A stretch of 64,000 nucleotides of DNA from Dysgonomonas sp. PH5-45 (GTDB taxonomy: Bacteria; Bacteroidota; Bacteroidia; Bacteroidales; Dysgonomonadaceae): the NCBI RefSeq assembly GCF_029893235.1, contig NZ_JARXWE010000008.1:25413-89412 (forward strand), given 5' to 3'. Position 1 is the stretch's first letter. Each line of letters starts with the position of its first letter. Under the pieces are notes generated by a model. That model had not been told where the DNA came from. It worked only from the letters and a program-made list of their open reading frames with translations, and searched no databases. Below are positions 46,605-53,351 of this stretch, one piece after another. Both the position numbers and the translations under genes were made by a program.

Positions 46605-46802
46605 TCGCAATCCTGTATGAATAAAGGGTTTAAATATTGTTTCAATAGGATTTAAAGACCGTTTAAAACGTATTTTTGTTGATAGATATTGTTTATAAGG
46701 CGGTTGTTAAAAAATAGTGTTAAAATTGAACAGATGTACACTTAGACGAACAAAGTCGGTACAAATTTAACATTATGCAAACTATCAAAATGTCAAAAAT
46801 GT

Positions 46803-46810
46803 TATCTTTG
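46803..46810 (+). promoter_or_regulatory. Promoter -7 box of the first island gene
   Basis: TATCTTTG, 20 bases before the ATG at 46831; no TTTG at -33. Confidence 0.4.
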
Positions 46811-46830
46811 TTTTTTCAAACCTGAATATC

Positions 46831-47115
46831 ATGGAAAAAGCAGAAGAAATAAAGATACTGGTATTTGAATATTTGGATGTACTGGCAGATCGGAAGTTTG
46901 CAGACCTAAAAGATGTGTATGTGAAGTTGATACCACTGGCAGAAACGGAAAACTACAAAAATATAGTGCGTGATGCTGTATTTGAATATCGAAAAACGTA
47001 CTCTTATAAACAGTTTGCATGGTGGGGTGCATCTATTCTGCAAGTGCCTGATGTGGATAGTTTGGCAGAATTTTTAGATAATTCCGTGATAGTGAACACA
47101 AAGAAAAAGAAGTGA
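46831..47115 (+). CDS. Island protein of unknown function, 94 aa
   Basis: I do not recognise a family. The 94-residue product is acidic at the N-terminus (MEKAEEIKILVFEYLDVLAD), predicted mostly helical, with a Trp pair in KQFAWWGASIL and a basic C-terminal tail (NTKKKK). No signal peptide, membrane segment or cysteine. It is the first gene of the phage-like island and is separated from the next coding region by a long folded leader, so it is probably its own transcript. Confidence 0.6.
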   Translation: MEKAEEIKILVFEYLDVLADRKFADLKDVYVKLIPLAETENYKNIVRDAVFEYRKTYSYKQFAWWGASILQVPDVDSLAEFLDNSVIVNTKKKK

Positions 47116-47225
47116 TTTTTTTTTGCTAAAATATTTGGTAGTGTCAATTTTATTTCTGTATTTTGCCTTTGCCAAATTAAATATAATCATGTAGTGAAAT
47201 AGTGATATTTGCCTGCATTGTAAAG

Positions 47226-47384
47226 TATAGGCTTTTTTTATGCCTATAAATGACATAATATAGAACGGTTGTTCTTTTTCCGTTACATTTATTTTCGAGT
47301 TTCACTCGTTATGATTGTATTTAGTTTGGCGACACGGGAAGAGGCAGCCGTTTTTCTTGCTTCAAATGCCAAACTAAATACAAT
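47226..47384 (+). ncRNA. Heavily folded leader before the 107-aa island gene
   Basis: Four inverted repeats follow one another: TATAGGC/GCCTATA (47226-47232 with 47242-47248), AACGG/CCGTT (47264-47268 with 47280-47284), CGAGT/ACTCG (47296-47300 with 47304-47308) and a perfect 17-bp stem, 47314-47330 with 47368-47384, enclosing 37 bases. The last arm ends one base before the ATG at 47386, so folding could hide the start site. An in-frame ATG at 47311 lies just before the long stem. It looks like a structured 5' region or cis-acting RNA; I know no family for it. Confidence 0.45.
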
Positions 47385-47385
47385 T

Positions 47386-47709
47386 ATGAAAACAAAAAAT
47401 GTAACCGATAACAATTTAGTTATCAATGCAAATGAAATTATCACTGAACAAACAGTAAATCTGTTGAAAAAGACACTTGGAACACCTGAAGGTTATTTAT
47501 TGCACATGAAAGTGCTGAAATTGGCACGTAGTATGGTTTTTGCTCAAATAGAAAAAAATGGTTGGGATGATAACCCCGATAATGAATTAGCACCATTATT
47601 TAAGACATTAAATCTGCTATATGGTGCATTCCATGACATAAGAATAGAACGCAGATGTGAAGATATAATGATGAGAAAACAAAATGAAGTAATAACAATT
47701 AAAATATAG
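47386..47709 (+). CDS. Island protein of unknown function, 107 aa
   Basis: The ATG at 47386 gives MKTKNVTDNNLVINANEIIT and a 107-residue, mainly helical protein with LLHMKVLKLARSMVFAQIEK and LAPLFKTLNLLYGAFHDIRI. No family recognised. An alternative in-frame start at 47311 would add 25 residues (beginning MIVFSLATREEAAVFLASNA) encoded within the large hairpin; which start is used may be the point of that structure. The gene has its own strong terminator at 47745-47779. Confidence 0.6.
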   Translation: MKTKNVTDNNLVINANEIITEQTVNLLKKTLGTPEGYLLHMKVLKLARSMVFAQIEKNGWDDNPDNELAPLFKTLNLLYGAFHDIRIERRCEDIMMRKQNEVITIKI

Positions 47710-47744
47710 CATTTTCAAGGCTTTAAGCCACTATTTAAGTTTGC

Positions 47745-47779
47745 AGGTGCATTGGTTTATACTGATGCACCTTTTTTTT
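47745..47779 (+). terminator. Terminator of the 107-aa gene
   Basis: AGGTGCAT (47745-47752) pairs with ATGCACCT (47765-47772) and is followed by an eight-T run, a textbook rho-independent terminator inside the island. Confidence 0.85.
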
Positions 47780-47800
47780 ATGTTGTTTTGGCAGTGATTT

Positions 47801-47831
47801 TTTGTTTATAATCACTTTTTTGATTGCTTTG
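47801..47831 (+). promoter_or_regulatory. Promoter of the small-terminase-like gene, with palindrome
   Basis: TTTG at 47801-47804, 19 bases, then TTGCTTTG at 47824-47831 (one mismatch from TAnnTTTG). Overlapping the start of transcription is a palindrome GATTTTG (47831-47837) / CAAAATC (47845-47851) that could be an operator. Confidence 0.5.
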
Positions 47832-47859
47832 ATTTTGCAAATATCAAAATCGTAAAATC

Positions 47860-48132
47860 ATGAAATCTAATGAGATAAAAAACAAGGCTTATGAACTTGT
47901 AATGGTTCAGGAAATGCAACAAAAAGAAGTAGCCGTGATTTTGGGTGTGGCTGAAAACACCATCGGGAGATGGGCAAAAGTATGGAGAAAAGCACCAATG
48001 ATAAAGAAACCAACGGTTGAAAGCATTTCAGATATTATGTCTGATATATGTAAAATAGAAGACAATATTTTGCGTAATTCAATCACAAACAAGCTGTTAA
48101 AGATGATTTCAAATACATCAAATGAAATATAA
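47860..48132 (+). CDS. Small terminase-like HTH protein, 90 aa
   Basis: The N-terminal half, EIKNKAYELVMVQEMQQKEV then AVILGVAENTIGRWAKVWRK (residues 5-43), is a clear helix-turn-helix like that of phage small terminase subunits, which pick the DNA to be packaged. The C-terminal half (about 50-90) is a short helical segment, possibly for oligomerisation. At 90 residues it is shorter than most TerS proteins and could equally be a transcription regulator. There is no large terminase gene beside it, which would be needed for packaging unless a helper phage provides it. It has its own promoter and is bracketed by the 14-bp inverted repeat. Confidence 0.6.
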   Translation: MKSNEIKNKAYELVMVQEMQQKEVAVILGVAENTIGRWAKVWRKAPMIKKPTVESISDIMSDICKIEDNILRNSITNKLLKMISNTSNEI

Positions 48133-48243
48133 CCGTTTGTTTGTATGTCTTTAAATCTACTTGCCTAAAAAATAGATAAAACACATAAATACAAGTATTT
48201 ACGTTTTTAGTTTCAAAAATCACTGCCATTTTGACAGTGCTAA

Positions 48244-48274
48244 TTTGGCAACGTTTTTTTTCTGCGTTCCTTTG
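48244..48274 (+). promoter_or_regulatory. Promoter of the protease-capsid unit
   Basis: TTTG at 48244-48247, 19 bases, then TTCCTTTG at 48267-48274, one mismatch from consensus, 32 bases before the protease ATG. Confidence 0.5.
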
Positions 48275-48306
48275 CTTATGTAAAACAGTATAAATCAATC
48301 TGAAAC

Positions 48307-49317
48307 ATGAGTGAAGAAACAAAACGCTTTGTTTTATCGGATGGTAACACGTTAAACTCCAAAGGGTATAAAATAGATGTAAACGGCATTGACTTAGAAC
48401 GGTTTAACCGTAATCCAGTAATGTTGTTAGAACACAACCCTGAAAAGGTAATAGGACGGTGGCACGACATCCAAAAAACAGAAAGCAAATTGACCGCCCT
48501 GCCTGAATTTGACACGGAAGATACAGAAGCGTTGAGCATTAGCGGAAAAGTTGAACGTGGCTTCCTGAATGGTGCATCCGTTGGTATTATCGTGAAAGAT
48601 GCACAAGAAATTGAAGGTGTGTTTGTTGTAACAAAATCTGAATTATTTGAAGCCAGTATTGTATCAGTTCCTGCGGATGCAAATGCAGTACAACTGTATA
48701 GTGATAAACTGGAACGTTTGAGCATCGCACAACTTCGTGCAAATCTGAAACAACAAAACCCACCGCAAAAAGGTGATTTTCAACGCTATTTCTTAGACAT
48801 CCGTGATACACTTGGACTTGAACCGCAATCAGGTATTGAAGATGTTTTGACCGCAATTTGCAAACTGATGCAACCGCAAATGGAAAGCCAAATAGATGAA
48901 TGTGAACGGCTTGGAATAATCACAGGCACTGAAAAGCGTTACTATTCACAATTAGCACAAAACGGACAAACTGACATTCTTTTTCTTTTGGCTGACAAAA
49001 AGTCCGATTTCGAAAAACAACAAACTTTGAAACTTACTGAACTATACGAAAATAATAGTGATAAAATAATCACATATTTAGGTTTAGAGGGTTGGCAAAC
49101 TGTTGAAAAACTTGGTTTTAAAATAGCTGAAAATGTGGTAACTGCTTTGCCTGAACGTATGTTCCTTTCGAAAATGGTAGTTGATAGAAACAAAGAAGTT
49201 CATGACTTGGATTGGTACAGGAAGCACAACCCAAAGGCATTGCGTGACAATCCTGAATTGTATCAAAGCCTTTTGAAAATGGATAAATGCAAAATAGAAA
49301 ACAAACTAAATAATTAA
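48307..49317 (+). CDS. HK97-type prohead protease, probably fused to a scaffold region
   Basis: A 336-residue protein. The first 135 residues match the HK97-family prohead serine protease: His43 in NPVMLLEHNPEKVIG, Ser91 in GFLNGASVGIIV, and SELFEASIVSVPADANA with Glu115, the usual catalytic set. Residues about 140-336 are helical and Gln/Leu-rich and end in DLDWYRKHNPKALRDNPELY, which looks like an internal scaffold or delta-domain, as in Mu-like protease-scaffold fusions. It should mature the capsid made by the next gene, which starts 5 bases after its stop. It is the first gene of the structural unit. Confidence 0.85.
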   Translation: MSEETKRFVLSDGNTLNSKGYKIDVNGIDLERFNRNPVMLLEHNPEKVIGRWHDIQKTESKLTALPEFDTEDTEALSISGKVERGFLNGASVGIIVKDAQEIEGVFVVTKSELFEASIVSVPADANAVQLYSDKLERLSIAQLRANLKQQNPPQKGDFQRYFLDIRDTLGLEPQSGIEDVLTAICKLMQPQMESQIDECERLGIITGTEKRYYSQLAQNGQTDILFLLADKKSDFEKQQTLKLTELYENNSDKIITYLGLEGWQTVEKLGFKIAENVVTALPERMFLSKMVVDRNKEVHDLDWYRKHNPKALRDNPELYQSLLKMDKCKIENKLNN

Positions 49318-49322
49318 AAATC

Positions 49323-50201
49323 ATGGCATTAAAATTAGAAAAAGAAATTTGGGTAAGCCAAATAAAAGAAAATTTCTATCCTGACAGTTCATTTTTGATG
49401 TATGGACAGGATTTCAGCGCATTAGTGGAAAATGATGCAATCAATATGGCAGAAGCTGGTGTTGATCCGAATGTGTTGATAAACAACGACACTTATCCTA
49501 TTACGGTTATTCAGCGTGCTGATACTCCAATCCGTATTGCATTGGATAAGTTTGAAACAGAAAACACATTGGTACGCCGTCCGGATGTGATCCAATATTC
49601 ATACGATCAGTTAGAAAGTGTGATCATGGGACACCGCAACCAATTGAGAGCCAAAACAGCCGAAAAAGCGGCACACGCTTATGCACCTGCACAGGATAGT
49701 GCCTATACACCAGTAATAAGCACCACAGGTGCAAACAGTGGTACACGCAAAACAATCACGTTTGATGACATCCTGAACCTGAAAGAACGTTTTGACAACA
49801 TGGAAATCCCATTGGAACAACGTTTTTTGGTGTTGCACCCTTCACACGTTACCGACTTGATAAGGCTTGACACAAAAGGCTTTAAGGACATCACAGATGT
49901 AGTGAACGGACAGCCAAAACGTTTTGCGGGCTTTGGAATACTTCAATTTAGCCGTATGCCTGTTTATGACCTCAACACAATGGAAAAACTTGGATGGGGC
50001 ATTGCTGGCGGTGCTGACAGTGGTTTTTGCTCGTTTGCATTTCAGGCAAATGAAGTGATGAAAGCGGATGGTGAAGTGTATATGTACGAACGTGTTGATG
50101 ATCCTGAACACCGTGCAACTGTTGTAGGCTTTGATAAGCGATTTATTGCCGTTCCTATCCGCAATAAGGGTATAGGTGCAATAGTCAGTGCCAAAGCATA
50201 A
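49323..50201 (+). CDS. Phage major capsid protein
   Basis: A 292-residue coat protein. Visible parts: N-terminal ALKLEKEIWVSQIKENFYPD, a long helix region with SYDQLESVIMGHRNQLRAKT (about 95-114), FLVLHPSHVTDLIRLDTKGF, GFGILQFSRMPVYD, and the C-terminal strand block RVDDPEHRATVVGFDKRFIA and VPIRNKGIGAIVSAKA. This is the style of HK97-fold coat proteins of Bacteroidetes phages; no cargo-loading peptide or encapsulin signature was noticed. It is 5 bases after the protease and ends at a hairpin terminator. The frame is intact, which argues for selection to keep it. Confidence 0.85.
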   Translation: MALKLEKEIWVSQIKENFYPDSSFLMYGQDFSALVENDAINMAEAGVDPNVLINNDTYPITVIQRADTPIRIALDKFETENTLVRRPDVIQYSYDQLESVIMGHRNQLRAKTAEKAAHAYAPAQDSAYTPVISTTGANSGTRKTITFDDILNLKERFDNMEIPLEQRFLVLHPSHVTDLIRLDTKGFKDITDVVNGQPKRFAGFGILQFSRMPVYDLNTMEKLGWGIAGGADSGFCSFAFQANEVMKADGEVYMYERVDDPEHRATVVGFDKRFIAVPIRNKGIGAIVSAKA

Positions 50202-50217
50202 CGAATAAGCTATTTTA

Positions 50218-50264
50218 AAGCCACGTATTGCAATTTCTTTCCTGTTTGCGTGGCTTCCTTTGTT
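50218..50264 (+). terminator. Terminator after the capsid gene
   Basis: AAGCCACG (50218-50225) pairs with CGTGGCTT (50249-50256), then CCTTTGTTTTC. The right arm runs into TTCCTTTG, which may also be a -7 box for the next gene. Confidence 0.6.
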
Positions 50265-50285
50265 TTCACAAATAAACCTATTAAA

Positions 50286-50714
50286 ATGAACGCAAATACA
50301 ATAAATAAAGTCAGAATTGTTGCAGACATAGTCAAACAACATTATGAGCCTTGCAGACAGGACAGAAGTTTGAAATGGTGCTATACACATGTAGTCAACA
50401 AACTATATCCGATGGGTATAAGGACGTTTTGGCGTTATATGGATATAGCTGTCAATAAATTAGGATATGAGTTCAGAGAAAAAGAAGATAGGTTTTATTT
50501 GGATGACATTTTCAGTAGAATGAAGCCTGAAACAATTGAAAAAGTGCAAGATTTGGCAAATGATGTGTTGAAAATGCAACCGAAAGGAAAGAAACAGATT
50601 GAAGTGTACAATGAATTGTGTGAAAGAACTGGTTTACAGTTATGTAGAAGCAATTTTTCAATGTATATAAATATCGCGGAAACGTATTTAGGTTATAACT
50701 TTAATTTTAAGTAA
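50286..50714 (+). CDS. Island protein with tandem duplicated domain, 142 aa
   Basis: The ATG at 50286 is used; it follows the capsid terminator and gives MNANTINKVRIVADIVKQHY. The protein appears to be an internal duplication: TINKVRIVADIVKQ and TIEKVQDLANDVLKM start the two halves, and FWRYMDIAVNKLGYEF and FSMYINIAETYLGYNF end them. Each half is helical and could be a DNA-binding or oligomerisation unit. I know no family. It lies directly upstream of a micro-ORF and the tail-collar gene. Confidence 0.6.
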   Translation: MNANTINKVRIVADIVKQHYEPCRQDRSLKWCYTHVVNKLYPMGIRTFWRYMDIAVNKLGYEFREKEDRFYLDDIFSRMKPETIEKVQDLANDVLKMQPKGKKQIEVYNELCERTGLQLCRSNFSMYINIAETYLGYNFNFK

Positions 50715-50864
50715 ATGAATAAGATAGTATTTAAAGATGAAGATGTAAAATTATTCAAAGATGAAGAGAATAATGACAGGAAACGGCTTGTTTTTAGCCG
50801 TGAAATAAATGCAATGACTAAAAACAAAGGTAATGGACAAAGTAAATTGGCTCGCAAAAGATAG
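50715..50864 (+). CDS. Micro-ORF, 49 aa, overlapping the tail-collar start
   Basis: ATG at 50715 directly follows the stop of the previous gene (no gap) and runs 49 codons to a TAG at 50864, overlapping the start of the tail-collar gene (50833) by 32 bases in another frame. The peptide is highly charged (MNKIVFKDEDVKLFKDEENN, then RKRLVFSREINAMTKNKG). It may serve mainly to couple translation to the next gene. No family is recognised. Confidence 0.4.
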   Translation: MNKIVFKDEDVKLFKDEENNDRKRLVFSREINAMTKNKGNGQSKLARKR

Positions 50865-51714
50865 TTTTCCTGCATCAACTTACACATTCGATCTAATGCA
50901 AAAAACAACTGCTTTGGTAGCTGTTTTGGCTTTGATTGGTGGACGAAATTATATTCTTTCAGGATGCAAAGAAGATCAGACAGGCAACGTTTCGGATGGT
51001 GTTATTGTGATTGATGGTGAAGTAATGCCGTTTGTCGGTGGTTTAAAAAAAGATAAAATAACGATCAAAGAAACAACAGAAGATGATCATGCTTTAGGCA
51101 TTGATTATCCCGAAGCATACACACACCGCATTGCACAATTTGCAACGAATGGTGAATACAATTGGAATGATTTTGCCGTGATAACATCAAATTTAGAACT
51201 CAAAAAGGTTTTAGATAGTTATAACGGTGATCCTGTTGGAGTTATCAAAGAATGGGGTGGATTGGAAACAAAGATACCTTCTGATTATATGCTTTGCGAT
51301 GGCAGAAGTTTATCTACAACTGAATACCCTGAATTATTTGAAGCTATTGGTTTCTTATATGGTGGCTTAGGTGCTGAATTTAAGCTACCTGACTTTAGAG
51401 GACGTTTTGCCGTTGGCTATGATAGTTCAAAGGATGACTATAAGACATTAGGGGCAAAAGGTGGTGAAGAAAAACACACATTGACTATTGCTGAAACGCC
51501 TGAACATAAACACATATATCCGTGGGGTGAAAATCCATCTACTGCATGGAATCCACCGTGGGGATATGCAAATGACTATATTCAAAATATGCGTGGTAGC
51601 AATAGCAATGATACAGATAATGCGTGGGCGTATTCTTCACCAGTAGGTGAAAACAAACCGCATGAAAATAGACCGCCTTATTTGGTTGTATCAAAGATTA
51701 TCAAAGTAAAATAG
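50833..51714 (+). CDS. Phage tail collar domain / tail-fibre-like protein
   Basis: A 293-residue protein. The N-terminal 70 residues (DKVNWLAKDSFPASTYTFDL, then GGRNYILSGCKEDQTGNVSD) match the typical head of Bacteroidetes phage tail-fibre proteins. Residues about 135-293 form a tail collar domain: GDPVGVIKEWGGLETKIPSD, YMLCDGRSLSTTEYPELFEA, FKLPDFRGRFAVGYD and the C-terminal ENRPPYLVVSKIIKVK. Tail-collar fibres bind host surface structures. Having such a gene beside a capsid but no other tail gene is odd. A hairpin terminator follows at 51720. Confidence 0.85.
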   Translation: MDKVNWLAKDSFPASTYTFDLMQKTTALVAVLALIGGRNYILSGCKEDQTGNVSDGVIVIDGEVMPFVGGLKKDKITIKETTEDDHALGIDYPEAYTHRIAQFATNGEYNWNDFAVITSNLELKKVLDSYNGDPVGVIKEWGGLETKIPSDYMLCDGRSLSTTEYPELFEAIGFLYGGLGAEFKLPDFRGRFAVGYDSSKDDYKTLGAKGGEEKHTLTIAETPEHKHIYPWGENPSTAWNPPWGYANDYIQNMRGSNSNDTDNAWAYSSPVGENKPHENRPPYLVVSKIIKVK

Positions 51715-51719
51715 TATAT

Positions 51720-51756
51720 TTAACCAGTGTTTAAATCATTTTTAAATACTGGTTAA
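51720..51756 (+). terminator. Long hairpin after the tail-collar gene
   Basis: TTAACCAGT (51720-51728) pairs with ACTGGTTAA (51748-51756) and continues inward through TTTAAA/TTTAAA with one G-T pair, about 16 base pairs in all. Confidence 0.6.
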
Positions 51757-51766
51757 TTCTTGCAAT

Positions 51767-51994
51767 ATGAATGATTTGAGAAACAAAACGGCTTTTGATT
51801 TTACGGATGATCCTGAAATATTAAAAGCAATTGATTTGGATATTGATGATAAGGAAAATTTTATTAACTTTGCCTTACCAGTTGCAAAAGCCTTTTCTAT
51901 ACTTGATTATGCTGAATATATTGGAGATAAGCAATTGATTTCAGCCGTTGCAAAAGAATTTGAAAAGGAGTTTTCAGAATTTTTTAATGAATAG
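51767..51994 (+). CDS. Small acidic island protein, 75 aa
   Basis: A 75-residue acidic, helical protein (MNDLRNKTAFDFTDDPEILK at the N-terminus, ending KEFEKEFSEFFNE). No family recognised, no signal or membrane segment. It starts 11 bases past the long hairpin, and is the last gene of the phage-like island. The following 290 bases up to aroC are AT-rich with no supported gene. Confidence 0.55.
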   Translation: MNDLRNKTAFDFTDDPEILKAIDLDIDDKENFINFALPVAKAFSILDYAEYIGDKQLISAVAKEFEKEFSEFFNE

Positions 51995-52252
51995 CGATAT
52001 TCTAACAAAATGATATATTTTATATCAAATAGATAAGCAAATCTACAAAAATGCTTACTTTAACGTTTTTAAACCATCGTGTTAAACGTGTACAATTCAT
52101 TTTAAATTTCCGCACATTTCAATTTTTAGATTATACATTTCTGCTTAAAAAAAAGGGTTTAAAATATTTATGTGTAGCAAAGTTAATGAAAATAGAAAGA
52201 ATATGCTTCTTCAATTTCATGGCTTTACTCTGTTTTTTCGGGCTTTATTCTG

Positions 52253-52260
52253 TATATTTG
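52253..52260 (+). promoter_or_regulatory. Promoter -7 box of aroC
   Basis: TATATTTG, 23 bases before the aroC ATG at 52284. This suggests aroC kept its own promoter after insertion of the island. Confidence 0.4.
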
Positions 52261-52283
52261 TAGTTATTCAACTTTTTTAATCA

Positions 52284-53345
52284 ATGAATACATTTGGTAA
52301 TATATTCAGGCTGACGTCTTTCGGTGAGTCGCACGGGGTGGCCGTAGGTGGTATTATTGACGGTTGCCCATCGGGAGTTGAACTGGATGTTGACTTCATT
52401 CGTCGAGAATTGGACCGCCGCCGCCCGGGGCAATCGGCTCTTACCACATCGCGCAGAGAAACCGATGAGGTTGTTTTCCTGTCGGGCGTATACGAAGGAA
52501 AAACAACAGGAACGCCCATAGGCTTTGCCATCCATAACAACAATCAGTGCCCGTCCGACTATGATAATATGAAAGATATTTACCGCCCATCGCATGCCGA
52601 TTATACTTATCAGCAGAAATATGGGATACGCGACCATCGTGGGGGAGGCCGTTCGTCTGCGCGGGAAACCATATCACGCTGTGTGGCCGGAGCTATTGCT
52701 AAATTAGCTTTGCGCCAATCGAATATAAATATTACGGCTTTTACATCGCAGGTTGGAGATATAAAACTTGAAGGCTCGTACAAAGACTACGATTTTGGTC
52801 TTATCGAAGCCACCCCCGTCCGATGCCCCGATCCTGTAAAAGCAGCCCAAATGATAGAGTTGATAAGTGATGTAAAAAAACAAGGCGATACCATCGGAGG
52901 GGTAATAACTTGCGTCATAACCGGTGTACCTGTTGGTTTGGGCGAACCTGTTTTTGGAAAGTTGCATGCGGCTCTTGGTGCGGCCATGTTGAGCATAAAT
53001 GCTGTTAAAGGCTTTGAGTATGGCGATGGTTTTGATGTAAACCATCGTGGTTCGGAAGTGAATGACGTTTTCCATAACGAAAACGGAAAAATTGTAACAA
53101 CAACCAATCATTCGGGTGGAATTCAAGGCGGAATATCGAACGGACAGGATATTTATTTCAGAACGGCCTTTAAGCCTGTGGCTACTGTTTTGATGGAACA
53201 GGATACCGTGAACAAAAAAGGCGAAGATACTCACCTCAGGGCAAGCGGCCGTCACGACCCTTGCGTACTGCCACGAGCCGTACCCATAGTAGAGGCAATG
53301 GCAGCCATGACTATTTTAGACTATTACTTATTAAACCAAAAATAA
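52284..53345 (+). CDS. aroC: Chorismate synthase
   Basis: A 353-residue enzyme converting EPSP to chorismate, last step of the shikimate pathway, using reduced FMN. Family signatures: [19 protein letters not shown] near the N-terminus, [19 protein letters not shown], the [20 protein letters not shown] block, and [13 protein letters not shown] with the conserved His. Length is normal. The next gene begins 6 bases after its stop, so they may be one transcript. Confidence 0.97.
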   Translation: MNTFGNIFRLTSFGESHGVAVGGIIDGCPSGVELDVDFIRRELDRRRPGQSALTTSRRETDEVVFLSGVYEGKTTGTPIGFAIHNNNQCPSDYDNMKDIYRPSHADYTYQQKYGIRDHRGGGRSSARETISRCVAGAIAKLALRQSNINITAFTSQVGDIKLEGSYKDYDFGLIEATPVRCPDPVKAAQMIELISDVKKQGDTIGGVITCVITGVPVGLGEPVFGKLHAALGAAMLSINAVKGFEYGDGFDVNHRGSEVNDVFHNENGKIVTTTNHSGGIQGGISNGQDIYFRTAFKPVATVLMEQDTVNKKGEDTHLRASGRHDPCVLPRAVPIVEAMAAMTILDYYLLNQK

Positions 53346-53351
53346 ATAGCT

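Larger units (their letters stand above)
47789..48228. repeat. 14-bp inverted repeat bracketing the small-terminase-like gene
   Basis: TGGCAGTGATTTTT at 47789-47802 and its exact reverse complement at 48215-48228 lie on either side of the 90-residue HTH gene. Related TTTGRCAGTG-like sequence is found again at about 48229 and TTTGGTAGTG at about 47129, each upstream of an island gene. They could be operator sites for the HTH protein or packaging-type signals. Confidence 0.5.
46430..52250 (+). mobile_element. Compact phage-like island (capsid, protease, tail collar), borders approximate
   Basis: All genes between the HAD phosphatase and aroC lie on the plus strand and form a block unlike its neighbours: small-terminase-like HTH (47860), HK97-type prohead protease (48307), major capsid protein (49323), tail collar/fibre protein (50833) and several small unknowns. 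No integrase, large terminase, portal, tail-tube or lysis gene is present in about 5.7 kb. Codon use looks different, with fewer TCG serine and CGC codons than the flanking core genes. AAAGGGTTTAAA occurs at 46623-46634 and 52152-52163 and might mark the ends. Borders are inferred from gene content. Confidence 0.65.

Noticed and set aside
49323..50201. Capsid gene as an encapsulin
   Set aside because: It follows a prohead protease and neighbours TerS-like and tail-collar genes, and no cargo enzyme with a targeting peptide is adjacent; phage capsid is the simpler reading.
52051..52263. 70-codon plus-strand open frame at the right margin of the island
   Set aside because: Phe/Leu-rich product typical of AT-rich non-coding DNA; it runs through the candidate end repeat and aroC promoter.
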